Source: Seminavis robusta (lineage: Eukaryota > Bacillariophyta > Bacillariophyceae > Naviculales > Naviculaceae). From it: 64,000 bases of DNA. The stretch spans positions 27,784 to 91,783 of the forward strand of contig CAICTM010000206.1 of the NCBI GenBank assembly GCA_903772945.1. The letters run 5' to 3'. Below the pieces are notes generated by a model. The model worked only from the letters and a program-made list of their open reading frames with translations. It did no database searches and was not told the DNA's origin. Of this stretch, positions 31,960 to 43,000 are shown piece by piece (the stretch's first letter is position 1; each line of letters starts with the position of its first letter). Both the position numbers and the translations under genes were made by a program.

Positions 31960-33033
31960 TTATCTGTCACCCATGTATGACGCATCCGGTGGTTTGGAAG
32001 AGAGTAGCGCCGCACTTGTTGTTGTGGCGGCATCATTGCTGTGGTCGATCATGTGCAACAGAAGCGATGCCATCTTTTCCCCTCCCAACGGCGATGGCTC
32101 GACCCGTGCCACATAGTCTTGGGAATGTTGTCCATCCAACACCTCATACAGTGGCACCGGTATTACTTGGGCTCCGGGGATTTGAATTGTGCTCGTGGCT
32201 TGCACGAATGCCTTGCGAATGAGAGCTTGCAATTTTCCCGGATTGTGGTCGTATCCCAATGCCGCCAATGTCCCACCGGCCCAACTGGGAGAGTGTGGAT
32301 TTTCGTCGGGAAAGTAAATCATGCAGACGAGTATTTTGTGCGGAACTTGTTGGGACGTCAAGCGTCGAATATACTGCTGGGTGCGTGTTCCAAATAAATG
32401 CCGCAAATAGCCCAAACAGGGTGGAAATCCACAGGCACACGATGCCAACGAACATCCACAACCACAACAATAGTCGTCCATCGGACAGGATCCACACGTC
32501 CCACCATTTTCGGTACAAGATTGCGGAAGACAACAGAGAAGTCCCAAAATGGCGCAAATGGTACACACACACGGTGCCATGGCGACATCGTTGCCGCCAA
32601 CCGAGACAATCAAAATGTCATTGGGTTGAATGTGGTCGCGCAGAAACGTGTCTTGGGGGCGCAATGCACGCGTTCGTTCGTTCAGTGTCGTGGCTTCCAC
32701 GGCCGTATTGATCACACTCGTTCTGGCTGTATTACTAGTGTTTTGCTCCAACAATTTCGCATTCATCCAATAGGCAATGTCGGGCACTGATTCCGGAGGA
32801 GACAAGACAGTCTGATAGGCGCCCACGGCCGGTTGAATGCAGCGTCGTTTATCCACAAACCAGTACTTGTTGTCCAAACTGCTGTCACCCGCCAACCAAA
32901 TCAACCGATCCGACGATTCTCGCAACACGGGAAGAAGCGTCTCTAAATGCCGCACTTTGTGGCCATGGTACTCGTAGTAAAAGTCACCCGAGTCAATACT
33001 CCTAATGGGAGTGGTAGTAGTGGAAGCGTTCAT
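31960..33033 (-). CDS. SGNH/GDSL-type hydrolase with Cys-rich insert
   Basis: Single exon; the first ATG is at 33033 (357 residues). Block I holds the nucleophile motif WLAGDSSLDNKYW (residues ~45-57). Block III is ILIVSVGGNDV (~140-150), matching the GxND element of SGNH esterases. The catalytic Asp/His pair expected near the C-terminus may be in VEPSPLGGEKMA or DYVARVEP, but I cannot place it surely. Between blocks, residues ~155-200 carry an unusual dense Cys cluster (CVCTICAILGLLCCLPQSC and CCGCGCSLASCACG), with about 17 cysteines. It may be a disulfide or metal knot, or a palmitoylated membrane-contact loop. No signal peptide. Substrate unknown; an ester hydrolase role is inferred from the motifs. 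Confidence 0.72.
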   Translation of the reverse strand: MNASTTTTPIRSIDSGDFYYEYHGHKVRHLETLLPVLRESSDRLIWLAGDSSLDNKYWFVDKRRCIQPAVGAYQTVLSPPESVPDIAYWMNAKLLEQNTSNTARTSVINTAVEATTLNERTRALRPQDTFLRDHIQPNDILIVSVGGNDVAMAPCVCTICAILGLLCCLPQSCTENGGTCGSCPMDDYCCGCGCSLASCACGFPPCLGYLRHLFGTRTQQYIRRLTSQQVPHKILVCMIYFPDENPHSPSWAGGTLAALGYDHNPGKLQALIRKAFVQATSTIQIPGAQVIPVPLYEVLDGQHSQDYVARVEPSPLGGEKMASLLLHMIDHSNDAATTTSAALLSSKPPDASYMGDR

Positions 33034-33399
33034 TTGTGTTTTGTGGCAGGTCAATTGTGTGCTTGGTTGTGGATCAGTCGAGCTGTCGCTTGGTGCTTGG
33101 TTTTGGGCCGACAGTCTTCAGTTTCGGCTCGGTCGTTGTTGGATCTTTGTCGGCTGCCAATTCGAATGCATGATCGAATTTTTATCTGCGATCTTTTTGG
33201 GGGGGGCGTGAAGCAACCCACAGGCAGTTTAATTTTGGGAATCAGATACTACATGTAGTGGTTGCGGGAATTATTTATCTTGATTCAAAAATCCAGAGTA
33301 AACAATAACTTTAACCCTATATTTACCGCATTTACCCGACTATTGTCTTCCTGCCAGGGGATCTTCCTCGAGTCCCTCTTCTCCTCAATTCTATCCCCC
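33034..33399. other. intergenic
   Basis: No gene recognised; upstream region of the SGNH hydrolase, with a poly-G run (33201-33208). Confidence 0.4.
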
Positions 33400-33690
33400 C
33401 TCTGTCCGATGCCTACCCCCCTAAAAGTCGACACCTTGCTGATGGGAGTGGCAGAAGAAGACTCCACTTTATTGTTTCTGCTGATGGCCTCTTCGCTACC
33501 GAAGCTACTGCTGTTCTCCAACGGCTCTCCAAGCTTTTGGCTCACAAGTGGTCCAAGCCCCACTCTGTGGTTCGTTCTTTCATTTCTGCAAGGTCGAGCA
33601 TTGCGCTCACTAGAGCAGCAACCATGTGTTTACGAGGCTCTTGTGTTCCAGCTCTCAAGGTCTCAAAGCATTGGGATGACTGAGACGCTC
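33400..33690 (+). pseudogene. relic of a retroelement reverse-transcriptase protein C-terminus
   Basis: In one frame the DNA reads RRRLHFIVSADGLFATEATA, then a Leu-rich helix, AHKWSKPHSVVRSFISARSS, an Ala/Leu stretch and CLRGSCVPALKVSKHWDD, followed by a stop near 33680. This resembles the conserved tail that follows the reverse transcriptase in non-LTR-type elements of diatoms (recognised from memory, not by search). Only about 95 codons survive; no RT core, nuclease or poly-A tail is seen next to it. A different overlapping frame is longer but has no protein-like pattern. Confidence 0.55.
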
Positions 33691-33812
33691 TCGATCAATG
33701 TTGCCCTGTTTGTGCCCCCAAATGTTATAACACATGCACAAGAAACAGTCTCTTCTTGATTCCCTAAGTACTAGCCAAGCTTCAGAAAATGCAAAAGACA
33801 ACTCTTTTGAAA

Positions 33813-36749
33813 TCAGCAAAAAAATTGATTGACTGGATCACATTCAACAGCTGCAGTGATCTCCTTGACGAAGCCGTCAGCCCCAACAAGAACAACCAGA
33901 GTGATTTCTGTGAAAGGTGTGTCAACTTCAGTAAAAGAATACAGCACTGTTTGATTTGCTGTTGTCAGAGTGATGTATCCAGAGGTGGTAAAGCCATCTC
34001 CATAACTGTCTGAAATGACAAGTTTGTACGTGTTGGGTACAACAACATCGAGGACAAACGAGTAGAGAAAATCCGCTGCTTGAATTGCCCAACCGGATTC
34101 TTCCAGTGGTTCCCAAACACCAGTCACATTTGATTCTTGTTGCCAGACCCACCCCATCTGCCATGGGTACCCATCAGATTCTATGTTAAGAACAATTTGT
34201 TGGCCATCTTCTTCATCTCTTGTTGGTGGGAACCGACCTGGGAAAGCTAGATGCTCATTCAGGTCAGCACAGGTGGAGACTGGTGTCACATTGGCTGTAC
34301 AGTCACACCACAGCGCAGAACAAAGGTGCACTGGGACAGTTCCTGAAAGCTGATTACCATCAAGTTTCAACCCCATTGATTCATTCAGTTGAAAGGGGAG
34401 GGTTCCTGTCAAGCTATTGTTGCTCAAATAGAGCTTTTGCAAGGATATCAAGGAGCCAACTTCAATGGGGATTGTCCCAGTAAAGCGATTTCCAGAAAGG
34501 TCCAGCTCAAACAATGAGGACAACAGACCAATGTCACTGGACAGGGAGCCTGTAAGGGAATTTGAAGGCAAATAGAGCCATCCCAAAGTTGTCTGTGACC
34601 AAATTTCGACAGGGATTCGGCCTGAAAAGCCATTGTCACCCCAAGTTAACGTAGTCAATGGCAGCAATCCAAGCTCCGATGGAATGGGACCTGTTAAGAG
34701 ATTTGTGGCAGCCCCAAAGACAGTCAGATTGGCCATCATTCCAAATTCTGTAGCAATCTGTCCTGTCAACAGATTTGTATCCAACCACAGGGCATCCAAT
34801 GCATTCAAGAGAGCCAGCTCTGTACCAATTTGGCCCGTCAATTCGTTGCTGTACAAATACAAGTCAGCCAAAGAGGTCAACAACCCAACTTCAGTTGGGA
34901 GTGGGCCTGAGAGTCGATTCTCACTCAGTATCAGCTGGTACAAATCACTTGAGCTTCCCAGCTGTGAAGGAATCTGCCCTGTGATCTGATTGCTGTGGAG
35001 AGATAGAATTGCCAGGGAAGTCAAGAGCCCAAGCTCTGAGGGGATCTGGCCAGACAAGTGACCATTGTAGCTCAAAAACAGAGATGCCAAACCTGTCAAA
35101 AGTCCAACCTCTGTAGGAATTCTTCCGCTCAAATGATTGGTTTCCATGTTCAGCCATGCTAAGGTTGTCATTTTGTAAACTTCGCTTGGTAGCAAACTTT
35201 TGATCGATGTAGAAATCTTGTTCCATCCCAGCCCAATCCGAGACAAGGATGTCAACAGAGTAATTTCAGGCGGAACAACTGGTGTAAGACCAGGAAGGTA
35301 GAGATCTTCAACCCAAAGACTGGTGTATTCTCCAAGGTGGTTGCATGGAAGAGAAGCACGGGAAGGAGAATATTCCCTATACACACCATCATAAAAAAAC
35401 GAAAATCCACTCGAGAACCACAGACATTCATCCACTCTGTCATCCATCCATTTTTCTTGGATAGGTTCAAACCAGTTATCACCTTCAAAGGCAAAGTAGA
35501 AGCATGCCAGAGCAAATAGTTGTGTCTTCCTCCACTCTGGCAATAGGGTGATGTTTTGGTGGTCCAACAGCCAGTCCTTTGCTCGCCACTGGGGTGTCCC
35601 AAATGTCTGCAAGCTCTCCAAAGTGTAACTTGGCAGATTTTCGAGCATGAAATCAAGAATTCCAGTTGGAGCCGAGGAAGGAACTCCAGAAGGCTCCATG
35701 GAACCAAAGGCTGTTGGTGTAGCAGTTTGGATGCTGCCTATTGCACCTGGACCCTTTTCTTTTTTTGTTCCAGCCACTGTGCCAACAATAATGGCTGCCA
35801 CTATGCACAACATGGTCAGAAACAAAATAAACAACTGAGCCTGTCGCCTCTTCTTTTGTTGTCTTTCCTCAACCATCTGCATGTCCACCGGGCTTGCTGG
35901 TGGTCTCATTTGGAGCCTGAGGTGCTCTGAATCCTCCACAACAAGATTTGCTACCGCCAGCTCCTGATCAATGTTGTTGTTGTTGACACTGTTGGGTAGC
36001 ACATGTGGCACGTTACCTGCTTGAATGACTTCGGTTTGCAATTCAATATTATCCTCCAGAATTCTAGCGGGAGCACCAAGGAGGGAAAATCTAATGATGT
36101 TGGTACGCTGCAAGGCTTCTCCGGGTGTACCACTGTAGGCACCTGGCAGAGGTAGCTGTGGACTCCCTTGAGGTGATCCAGATACTGGCTGCCCTGCTCT
36201 GGAACCTTGAGAGTTGATTCCACTCTCAGTGGGCCTGCTGCTGCTGAGCTTCTCCAGCTTAGCCGCCTCATTGATTTCTGTTGCCATTTGCATGAGAGAG
36301 TGGCCATTATCAGCAGACTTGTTGTGGCTGAACTTCTCCAGCTTAGCAGTCTCATTGATTTCTGTTGCCATTTGCATGAGAGAGTGGTCACTATCAGCAG
36401 ACTTGTTGTGGCTGAACTTTTCCAACTTGGCCGCCTCATTGATTTCTGCTGCCATGTGCAGCAGGCTAGCATCAGGTGCCATGCGGTTGCTAAATCCTTC
36501 CAAGTTGGCCGTCTCATTGATTTCGGTTGCCATTTGCAAAAGATCGTGCTGCTTTTTCATTTGACCTTTCTTTCGCAGGAAGTCTAAAGATCCGTGTGAC
36601 TTGAGCTCAGGGGTTGCTTCGGCGGCAACAGAACCTTGCTGGACAGTATTTGTCGTAATGAGAGCCTCTTCATCTTCATCATTTGTGCTTGGTTCCACAA
36701 TACCTTCATTTGAGGTGGAATCCTTTTTCGAAATAACCCTGTCTGTCAT
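33813..36749 (-). CDS. membrane-anchored leucine-rich repeat protein, intact
   Basis: Single exon; the first defensible ATG is 36749 (978 residues), although the frame is open to 37094. Residues ~60-173 contain four near-identical 25-30-residue repeats (MATEINETAKLEKFSHNKSA-like) in an acidic, disordered head. A membrane helix follows a basic stop (RRQAQLFILFLTMLCIVAAI, ~305-328). The ectodomain has a Cys-containing leader (DECLWFSSG), about a dozen plant-type LRRs (GxIPxELGLLxxLxxLxLxxN, ~480-805) and a C-terminal beta domain (DGYPWQMGWVWQ ... LVISDSYGDGF, ~830-978). With the head inside and LRRs outside, it is a type II membrane protein of the kind expanded in pennate diatoms. There is no kinase domain, so any signalling would need partners. 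Compare the frameshifted relative at 7.4-9.6 kb. Confidence 0.9.
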   Translation of the reverse strand: MTDRVISKKDSTSNEGIVEPSTNDEDEEALITTNTVQQGSVAAEATPELKSHGSLDFLRKKGQMKKQHDLLQMATEINETANLEGFSNRMAPDASLLHMAAEINEAAKLEKFSHNKSADSDHSLMQMATEINETAKLEKFSHNKSADNGHSLMQMATEINEAAKLEKLSSSRPTESGINSQGSRAGQPVSGSPQGSPQLPLPGAYSGTPGEALQRTNIIRFSLLGAPARILEDNIELQTEVIQAGNVPHVLPNSVNNNNIDQELAVANLVVEDSEHLRLQMRPPASPVDMQMVEERQQKKRRQAQLFILFLTMLCIVAAIIVGTVAGTKKEKGPGAIGSIQTATPTAFGSMEPSGVPSSAPTGILDFMLENLPSYTLESLQTFGTPQWRAKDWLLDHQNITLLPEWRKTQLFALACFYFAFEGDNWFEPIQEKWMDDRVDECLWFSSGFSFFYDGVYREYSPSRASLPCNHLGEYTSLWVEDLYLPGLTPVVPPEITLLTSLSRIGLGWNKISTSIKSLLPSEVYKMTTLAWLNMETNHLSGRIPTEVGLLTGLASLFLSYNGHLSGQIPSELGLLTSLAILSLHSNQITGQIPSQLGSSSDLYQLILSENRLSGPLPTEVGLLTSLADLYLYSNELTGQIGTELALLNALDALWLDTNLLTGQIATEFGMMANLTVFGAATNLLTGPIPSELGLLPLTTLTWGDNGFSGRIPVEIWSQTTLGWLYLPSNSLTGSLSSDIGLLSSLFELDLSGNRFTGTIPIEVGSLISLQKLYLSNNSLTGTLPFQLNESMGLKLDGNQLSGTVPVHLCSALWCDCTANVTPVSTCADLNEHLAFPGRFPPTRDEEDGQQIVLNIESDGYPWQMGWVWQQESNVTGVWEPLEESGWAIQAADFLYSFVLDVVVPNTYKLVISDSYGDGFTTSGYITLTTANQTVLYSFTEVDTPFTEITLVVLVGADGFVKEITAAVECDPVNQFFC

Positions 36750-37738
36750 CTTTTCGTCGTGTCGGATGATTGGTGTGCAGTATACCACTAAGCGATGAAC
36801 GGACCGATTGGGCTCTTCTATTGCGTACGGTAGGATCGATCGATCGATAGCCAACAAACGATGGAAGCGAGCTGTACCGAAATCGCTCGATCGCTCTTTT
36901 GTGGCTGCTGTTGCGGTTGATAGTAAATAATGTGGGAAAATGGCAGCAGATTTCGGCTTGCTATTTGGTACAGCTGTACTAGCTAGTAGGTCCTGTGCTT
37001 TCGGTACTGTAGTATGTATCGTACCGCGCGGTACCAGTAGTTCCCGGGGAACCTTGGACGGGTGAATAAAAATAAAAATTTGAAAAGACGTCACTGAAGG
37101 AACGTAAAAGCTTTCTTCAACCTCTCACAGGTTCGCATCCGTCACAAGGAATCGGAGTGGGAAATGTCTTCGCTTCTGCCCTCAGTCGCGGCAGATTGTT
37201 GGCTGACGCAACTCTGTTGGCACTCAAATTCAACCTTGCTCATTTATTTTTCTATCTCCCTCCAACCAATCAAGGACCTTGACACCTCTATTGACATCTG
37301 CTCCCCCCCCCCTCGATCTCACCAGTGCCAATAATAATAGTCTACTATTCATCAAAGGCTTTGGAGTGGCTGGACGACGTTGCATTCACTTTGGCAGAAA
37401 GGGAGGAAGAAAAGAAGCAGATAGAGAGTGAAGCTTTTCGCCTTCAGCCACTGTCAGAACATTTTGTTTATTTGTTGACAGCATTCCTTATTGTTGCAAG
37501 CTTGACAGCGACAGACAGCTTCATCATTAATTAGCTCAAGTTAGAAGAAGGACGATAGACTAGTGACGTTGAGCAGCATTTCAAGGGATCAGGAGACCTC
37601 CCCAAGGCTAGCTATAGTAGTATACCGTACCCAGCTCTCGCTAATAGGAACCTGATACCCCTCTGAGGTGTGAGTGGGTTGTCATCCCTGATTCCTTCCT
37701 TCCTTCATTACTCAATCGGTCTACTACTGTACGGTATC
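36750..37738. other. intergenic, divergent promoter region
   Basis: No gene supported. It contains a GATC run (36835-36850), CTAG and GGTACC palindromes, a poly-C run (37305-37313) and one small frame (37325-37534) with no clear support. It separates the LRR gene from the divergent GH26-like gene. Confidence 0.45.
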
Positions 37739-39724
37739 ATGGGGTACATGAGCAAGAAGAAGAAGGGGGACAAGGGTAGCAGTACTATTAGTATCCCCCC
37801 TCGACGAGAATTGACTCAATCCCAATCGCAACATCAATCAGGACCTCCTCCACCACCCAAACCAGAGGATGATCTCTGTCTCCCACCAGAAAGCAAGACG
37901 TACTTGACGATTGGTCAAGATTTGTTTTCCATTCAAGAGTACATTCAAGAACAACAGAATGCCAGTTTGCACTGGTACATGAAACGACAACAACGCCATG
38001 GTAGCGTGCCCATGCCGGTCCCCCGCACAGACAATGTCATTCCCGCCGCGTTAATGGTCTACACGGACATTCAAACCTTGCGGGGATTGGATCATCCCGT
38101 CGATTACGGAACCGGCATTGAATATGCCGATGGTGCGCTGCGCATGGCATCGCCACCCACCAATCCACTCGGCGTCGGACTGCAAATTGGATTGTGGTTG
38201 AATGGGACGCAAGGTTGTCGCGATATTGTCAGCGGAAAACTCGATGATAATGTCAAGCGGTTGGTGTATTATATAGGAGTGCAAAGTCCTGCCAGTAAGG
38301 TATTTCTACGAATTGGTTATGGTAAGTCACTAAAAAGAGGATGAAAAAGTAGCTGATTGCAACGATCAATGGAGGTATCTGACTTTGTCGTTTCTTTTAT
38401 CTTTCAGAATTCGACAACCCCGACTTTAATTACGCACACGATCCCAACCTCTATCGTCAAGCATTCAGTTATATTGCACGCAAATGTCGAAAACACAAAG
38501 CTTGTCAACGACGGACTGAAATGGTATGGCATTCCTGGGGTGCTGGATTGCCCTACAACACCACCTTGCAAGATTTTTATCCCGGCAATGATTGGGTCGA
38601 TTGGATTGGCGTCTCGGTGTTTCAACAATTCTACCCCATTCTTCATCGCACATACGGTGGCACACCCCAAGATTTGCACAATGTCTTGGAGTTTGCCGCC
38701 GCGCACGGCCGTCCCACCATGATTGCCGAATCGACACCGTTTGGTGGTATTCACAACAATCCGCACATTCCCACCACGACCGATATTTGGACTGCCTGGT
38801 TTGCACCCACACTGGATCTCATTCGAAAATACGAAATTGGCATGTGGTCGTACATTAATTGTAATTGGGAAGCACAACCGGCATGGAAGGGTGTGGGATT
38901 TGGTGATACCCGTCTCAGTATCGATCCAATGATTATGGAACAGTGGCACGAACATGTCATTGCCAGTCGACGATTCGTTCGAGCCATTGACTACGAATTG
39001 TGTGGCAACTATCCCGGGGACTATTACAATGATCACGAGTTTGACTATGTCTCCCAGTACGATTATGGTAAGTACATCGGAAATATCAACAAAGTGGATG
39101 TTTGTTTGTATGTAGGCGGTGGACATTCTTTCCGACGAAAATCTAACCAGAATCTTGTTGCTCACTCCAAATATATAAAAAATGATGATAGACCACCACT
39201 ATCGCAGTAAAAGTGCTGGTAGTCACGATGATGACGACGATTTCTTTCGAAAACGCAACAATAATCAAAAAGATTATCCGCGACGCTACGACTATTTCAA
39301 GTGGCGATTTGACGATGATGACGATAAAGTCAGCAACGACGATGGCAACAAGTGGATCTGGGGCAAGGAACGCAATGACGGCCGTGGCGATGCACTCTGG
39401 AATGCTGTCTTGCCTATTGTCATGCTGTCTTCGTCGCTCGCAATCATGTTTTTTATCTTTAATACGACAAACCGCAAATCCTTTCGGGCTCGGATGCACC
39501 GAACTCCCCGAGCGCAACGCGTTCGATTTGCCCGTTTGGACGACGAGGATGATCCAGACGATGAATCCGTTGCCTTGTACGGGTCGATTGTTGCCACTGA
39601 TGACGACAACACCAGCGTCATGAGTGAGCGTGACAGCCTGCTCTTGAAGAAACGACCCGTCCGACGTGTAACGCCACAACTCATTGTGGCCAACACCGCA
39701 GATGGTTTCACCCTGGTTGCATAG
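37739..39724 (+). CDS. GH26-like glycoside hydrolase with C-terminal membrane anchor
   Basis: Exons 37739-38321, 38408-39067 and 39192-39724 give 591 residues. The catalytic region (~50-415) resembles GH26-type (beta/alpha)8 enzymes: VFLRIGYEFDNP carries the likely acid/base Glu, WVDWIGVSVFQQFYP is a typical strand, and MIAESTPFGG carries the likely nucleophile Glu. GH26 enzymes mostly cut beta-mannans; the real substrate here is unknown. A long acidic linker (HDDDDDFF...DDDDDK) is followed by a membrane helix (VLPIVMLSSSLAIMFFIF, ~490-510) and a ~80-residue basic/acidic tail. No clear N-terminal signal peptide is seen after the Lys-rich start, so topology is uncertain. For exon 3 I used the acceptor at 39191, which keeps the frame with the canonical GTAAGT donor. 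Confidence 0.75.
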
Positions 39725-40007
39725 CTACGGTGTCGGTAGTCACCAGCCACGTGCATCTTGAAGATGCAATTTGGTTTCGATCCCTTTAGAAAGTCTCACC
39801 GCACCCTCCGTGGGTGGGTGCGACACAAGCAACAACCCACGTTTTGTTTCACCCGACAATTGAGCTGAGCTCCTCGTCGATGGGGCCGGAGCTTTGCAAA
39901 GTCTCGCTATTCCATCCAAGATTCATATATTACTCCTTGTACTTCGGCGCAAGTCAAGCGCGCTTAGGAAATCCTAGCTAGTAAAATAACACGCTACAGA
40001 ATGCACA
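39725..40007. other. short intergenic gap between convergent genes
   Basis: No gene. Nothing notable beyond one CTAGCTAG palindrome. Confidence 0.4.
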
Positions 40008-43000
40008 CTATTTTCCAATGCCAAACCAAGACGACACACCGCCTTCGCCAGGACGTGACCGCTTGTCCTTGCTCTCACGAATGTGTTTCTTCAGCATGTG
40101 CTTTAGGTTCAAGCCCGGCACTGTGCCATGTTCATCTTCCTCTTTCTCGTCCTTGAGGTCCTCGGTCATCAGATCATCCTTCATCTCTTCCATCTGCTGG
40201 GAGATGGTGGCCTCTTCACCCGGATTGACAAGATGATACAAATCACCAACTATGGCATGGGTCATGTCGTAACTCTATGAAAGGTGGGAATGGGGGTCAG
40301 CTTCAAATCAGTCGGCCGCAAATCGCACAAATCACAAAACAAAAAGTAAACGAACCTTGAGATAGTCCTGAAAGGCCCACAAATAGCGCCTGATATCCTC
40401 GTCAGAAACCCCACAGGCGATACTCATAACTGCATGATATGTTTCGAAGATTTCAAACTCTTTGAAGATGTACTCTTTCAGTGGACGGTTGTCCTCTTGG
40501 TCCGCAATCTCATCAAAGTAGCCTTTCATGACCTCGATGTCTCCCTCCATACGTTCCAAGGCTCGTTTGTTGTCGGCAAAGTAGGAGTCTCTTCCAGACT
40601 TGTGCTTGGTCGCTCTGTCCAACAGCTGCTCGATGTAGTACACAACGCACTTTGTGACCAGAGCTTGAAGAGCCTTGATGATCATGATATCATCCAAATA
40701 GTCCTGGATATCAGTGAAGTAGTCCGTGATTGTGATCACCACATCGCCCGCGACGTCATTGTCGGGCATCTCATCGAGCCAGGCTACAGAGAAGAAGAGC
40801 GGTGTGATTTCTTCGGATTCGTAGATGTCCTTGAAGACAAAGACGCTGATCTTCTGTGCGGCGTACACAGCATCCGACGTGTAGAGACCCAGCAGTGCCC
40901 CCGCTTGATTGTCAAGGGTCTCTGATTCCTTCGGGGACAGGTGGCATTCCGTGCGAATCTCAAAAATGATGTCCTCACATTTCTCCCCCATCTGAACAAA
41001 ATCATTAGCTCCAGCGCAACAACATTCGAAGTCCACGAGGAAATGATCTCTGTGTGCTCGCTGGGCATCATAAAGAGCTTTGAAGATTACACCCACCAGC
41101 TGAATCATGGCGACTGACTTCCTTGTGAGACGCTCTCGCAGTGTCTTCACTTGGAGACCAATGAATCCGTAAATGTCACCACACAAGGACGTTTGCAACA
41201 GGTCGTCAGATGTTTGCCTCTTGTCATGGTCGGCCCTGGAAGCATCAGCAAGGAGGTGACATTAGCACCACGACAGCGTACATAGGGCACAGAATCGCTT
41301 GCGCAACTTACTTGTAGAACCGCTCCAACAGCTCGACAGCCTGTTCCCTTGTTCGGAAAATGAACTCAGCTGTGCATCGAATGAGAAGGAGAGTGAGAAA
41401 AGCACGAACAATCGGAACTACACTGGCATCGAAAAACTCACTCATGGCATTCTTGTGAGCATCCCAAAGGATGTTGTTGACAAACGCGAGAGTATCCTTT
41501 GCCCTTTGACCGGTCACGGTGTCGTTGCTCTTGGAGAGCAGTAGGGGCGTTGCCTCGAAGTAAGTTCTCTTGGGGCTGACCAGACTGGCAACATCAGGAA
41601 AGGACTCTTCCACAAGCTCTTTAAAGTTCTCCACCCAAGCCACCATATCCAAAAGTTGTGGCATACCCAATATGGCAAAAGCATCTTCATCCTTAATCCG
41701 ATCTTGAATCTGCTCTGCGCAGAGTTCGGCTACGCAACTAGTCCACACAGTTTCTAGCGACCAGTAGCTCGGAAAACACGGAGCCATCTGTTCCGCCACA
41801 AACGTGACTTCGGAGGAGAGATCATTGGCCCCACGAAGAATCGCACTGAACTCCTTGTTGACGTGATCCTCTTCATTCTTGTCGATCTGAACCGTAAACG
41901 AGGACGTGAGAGAGAACTGCGCGGCTACGGCAACGCCGCAGCTTGAAAACAACTACAAATCAAAGTATCGTATTACTTACGCTTTCCACAAGACCCTCAA
42001 ACATGGCTTCTCCTCTGCCAGAATAAAAAAGCAAGCGATGGGACAGATGAGTTCACCGCATCGCACACATCCATCAAGCCAAAAACACCATCAAGCCAAA
42101 AGCACCAACTCACCGTTCTCGCATATCCCTGTACAGTCGTCCTAACGCCGTGGCTCGGATATTGATAAAGCGCAAGCTCTTGACGGGTATCTTGCCATCG
42201 GCCAAGTCATTTCCATGAATTGCTTGGTATTCACTATTGGCATTCTCGTAAATCTCCACTGCTTCCACCAACGCCACCATCCCGGCAGGATTGTCGTATG
42301 CGATTTCAAAGGCATCCGACATGCCACTTTGAATCTTCATGCGGATTTCATCCCCCAGTTCGTAGACATTCTGCACGTGCTCTTTCAAGAACCGATCGAC
42401 TTCATCATTGTTGTGTGGCAATCCTACATCAAACGACGCTCGCTTGAAGCCCGCACCCATGGACGACCGCCGTCGTTGCTTTTTGGCGGCATCATCGTCA
42501 TCACCATCTTCTTCTTCATCGGCTTGCTGTTTGCGCATTCCCGCTTCGGCTTCCAACAAGAAAATCTCCAACTCGACGTGTTCGCGACAAACCGTACGGA
42601 GCGTCACCCATTCCTTTTCGGACCATTCTGCCCCGAGGAGCATATCGACCAGATGAGCACAATTCTCTGGAATTTGACTAAAGAACGTCAATTCTCGAAA
42701 GCACTTTTGTAGATTCTTGCGTGCATTAATGGCATACTTCAAGTGAGGGTACTTGTTGATGGCAAATGTCGTTTGATGGGTGGCCATTCCCGAGACGGTA
42801 TCAAATGTTCCACCGGCCGTGGACAAGACACTGGAAGTTTGTCGCAGTTTGACCAGTTCCGATTTGGCATTGACGACACTGTTGACCAGTTCCTGGACTT
42901 CATTGCCCGACGTGGCGACCCCCTTTTTGAGTCGAATGTTGATGACATCGAGTTGCAACCGCACCGTCTTTTCCAACTTTTCAATTTCAATATCCATCTT

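Noticed and set aside
37325-37534. Small plus-strand frame with one hydrophobic stretch
   Set aside because: Lies in a divergent promoter gap with poly-C beside it; no support beyond length.
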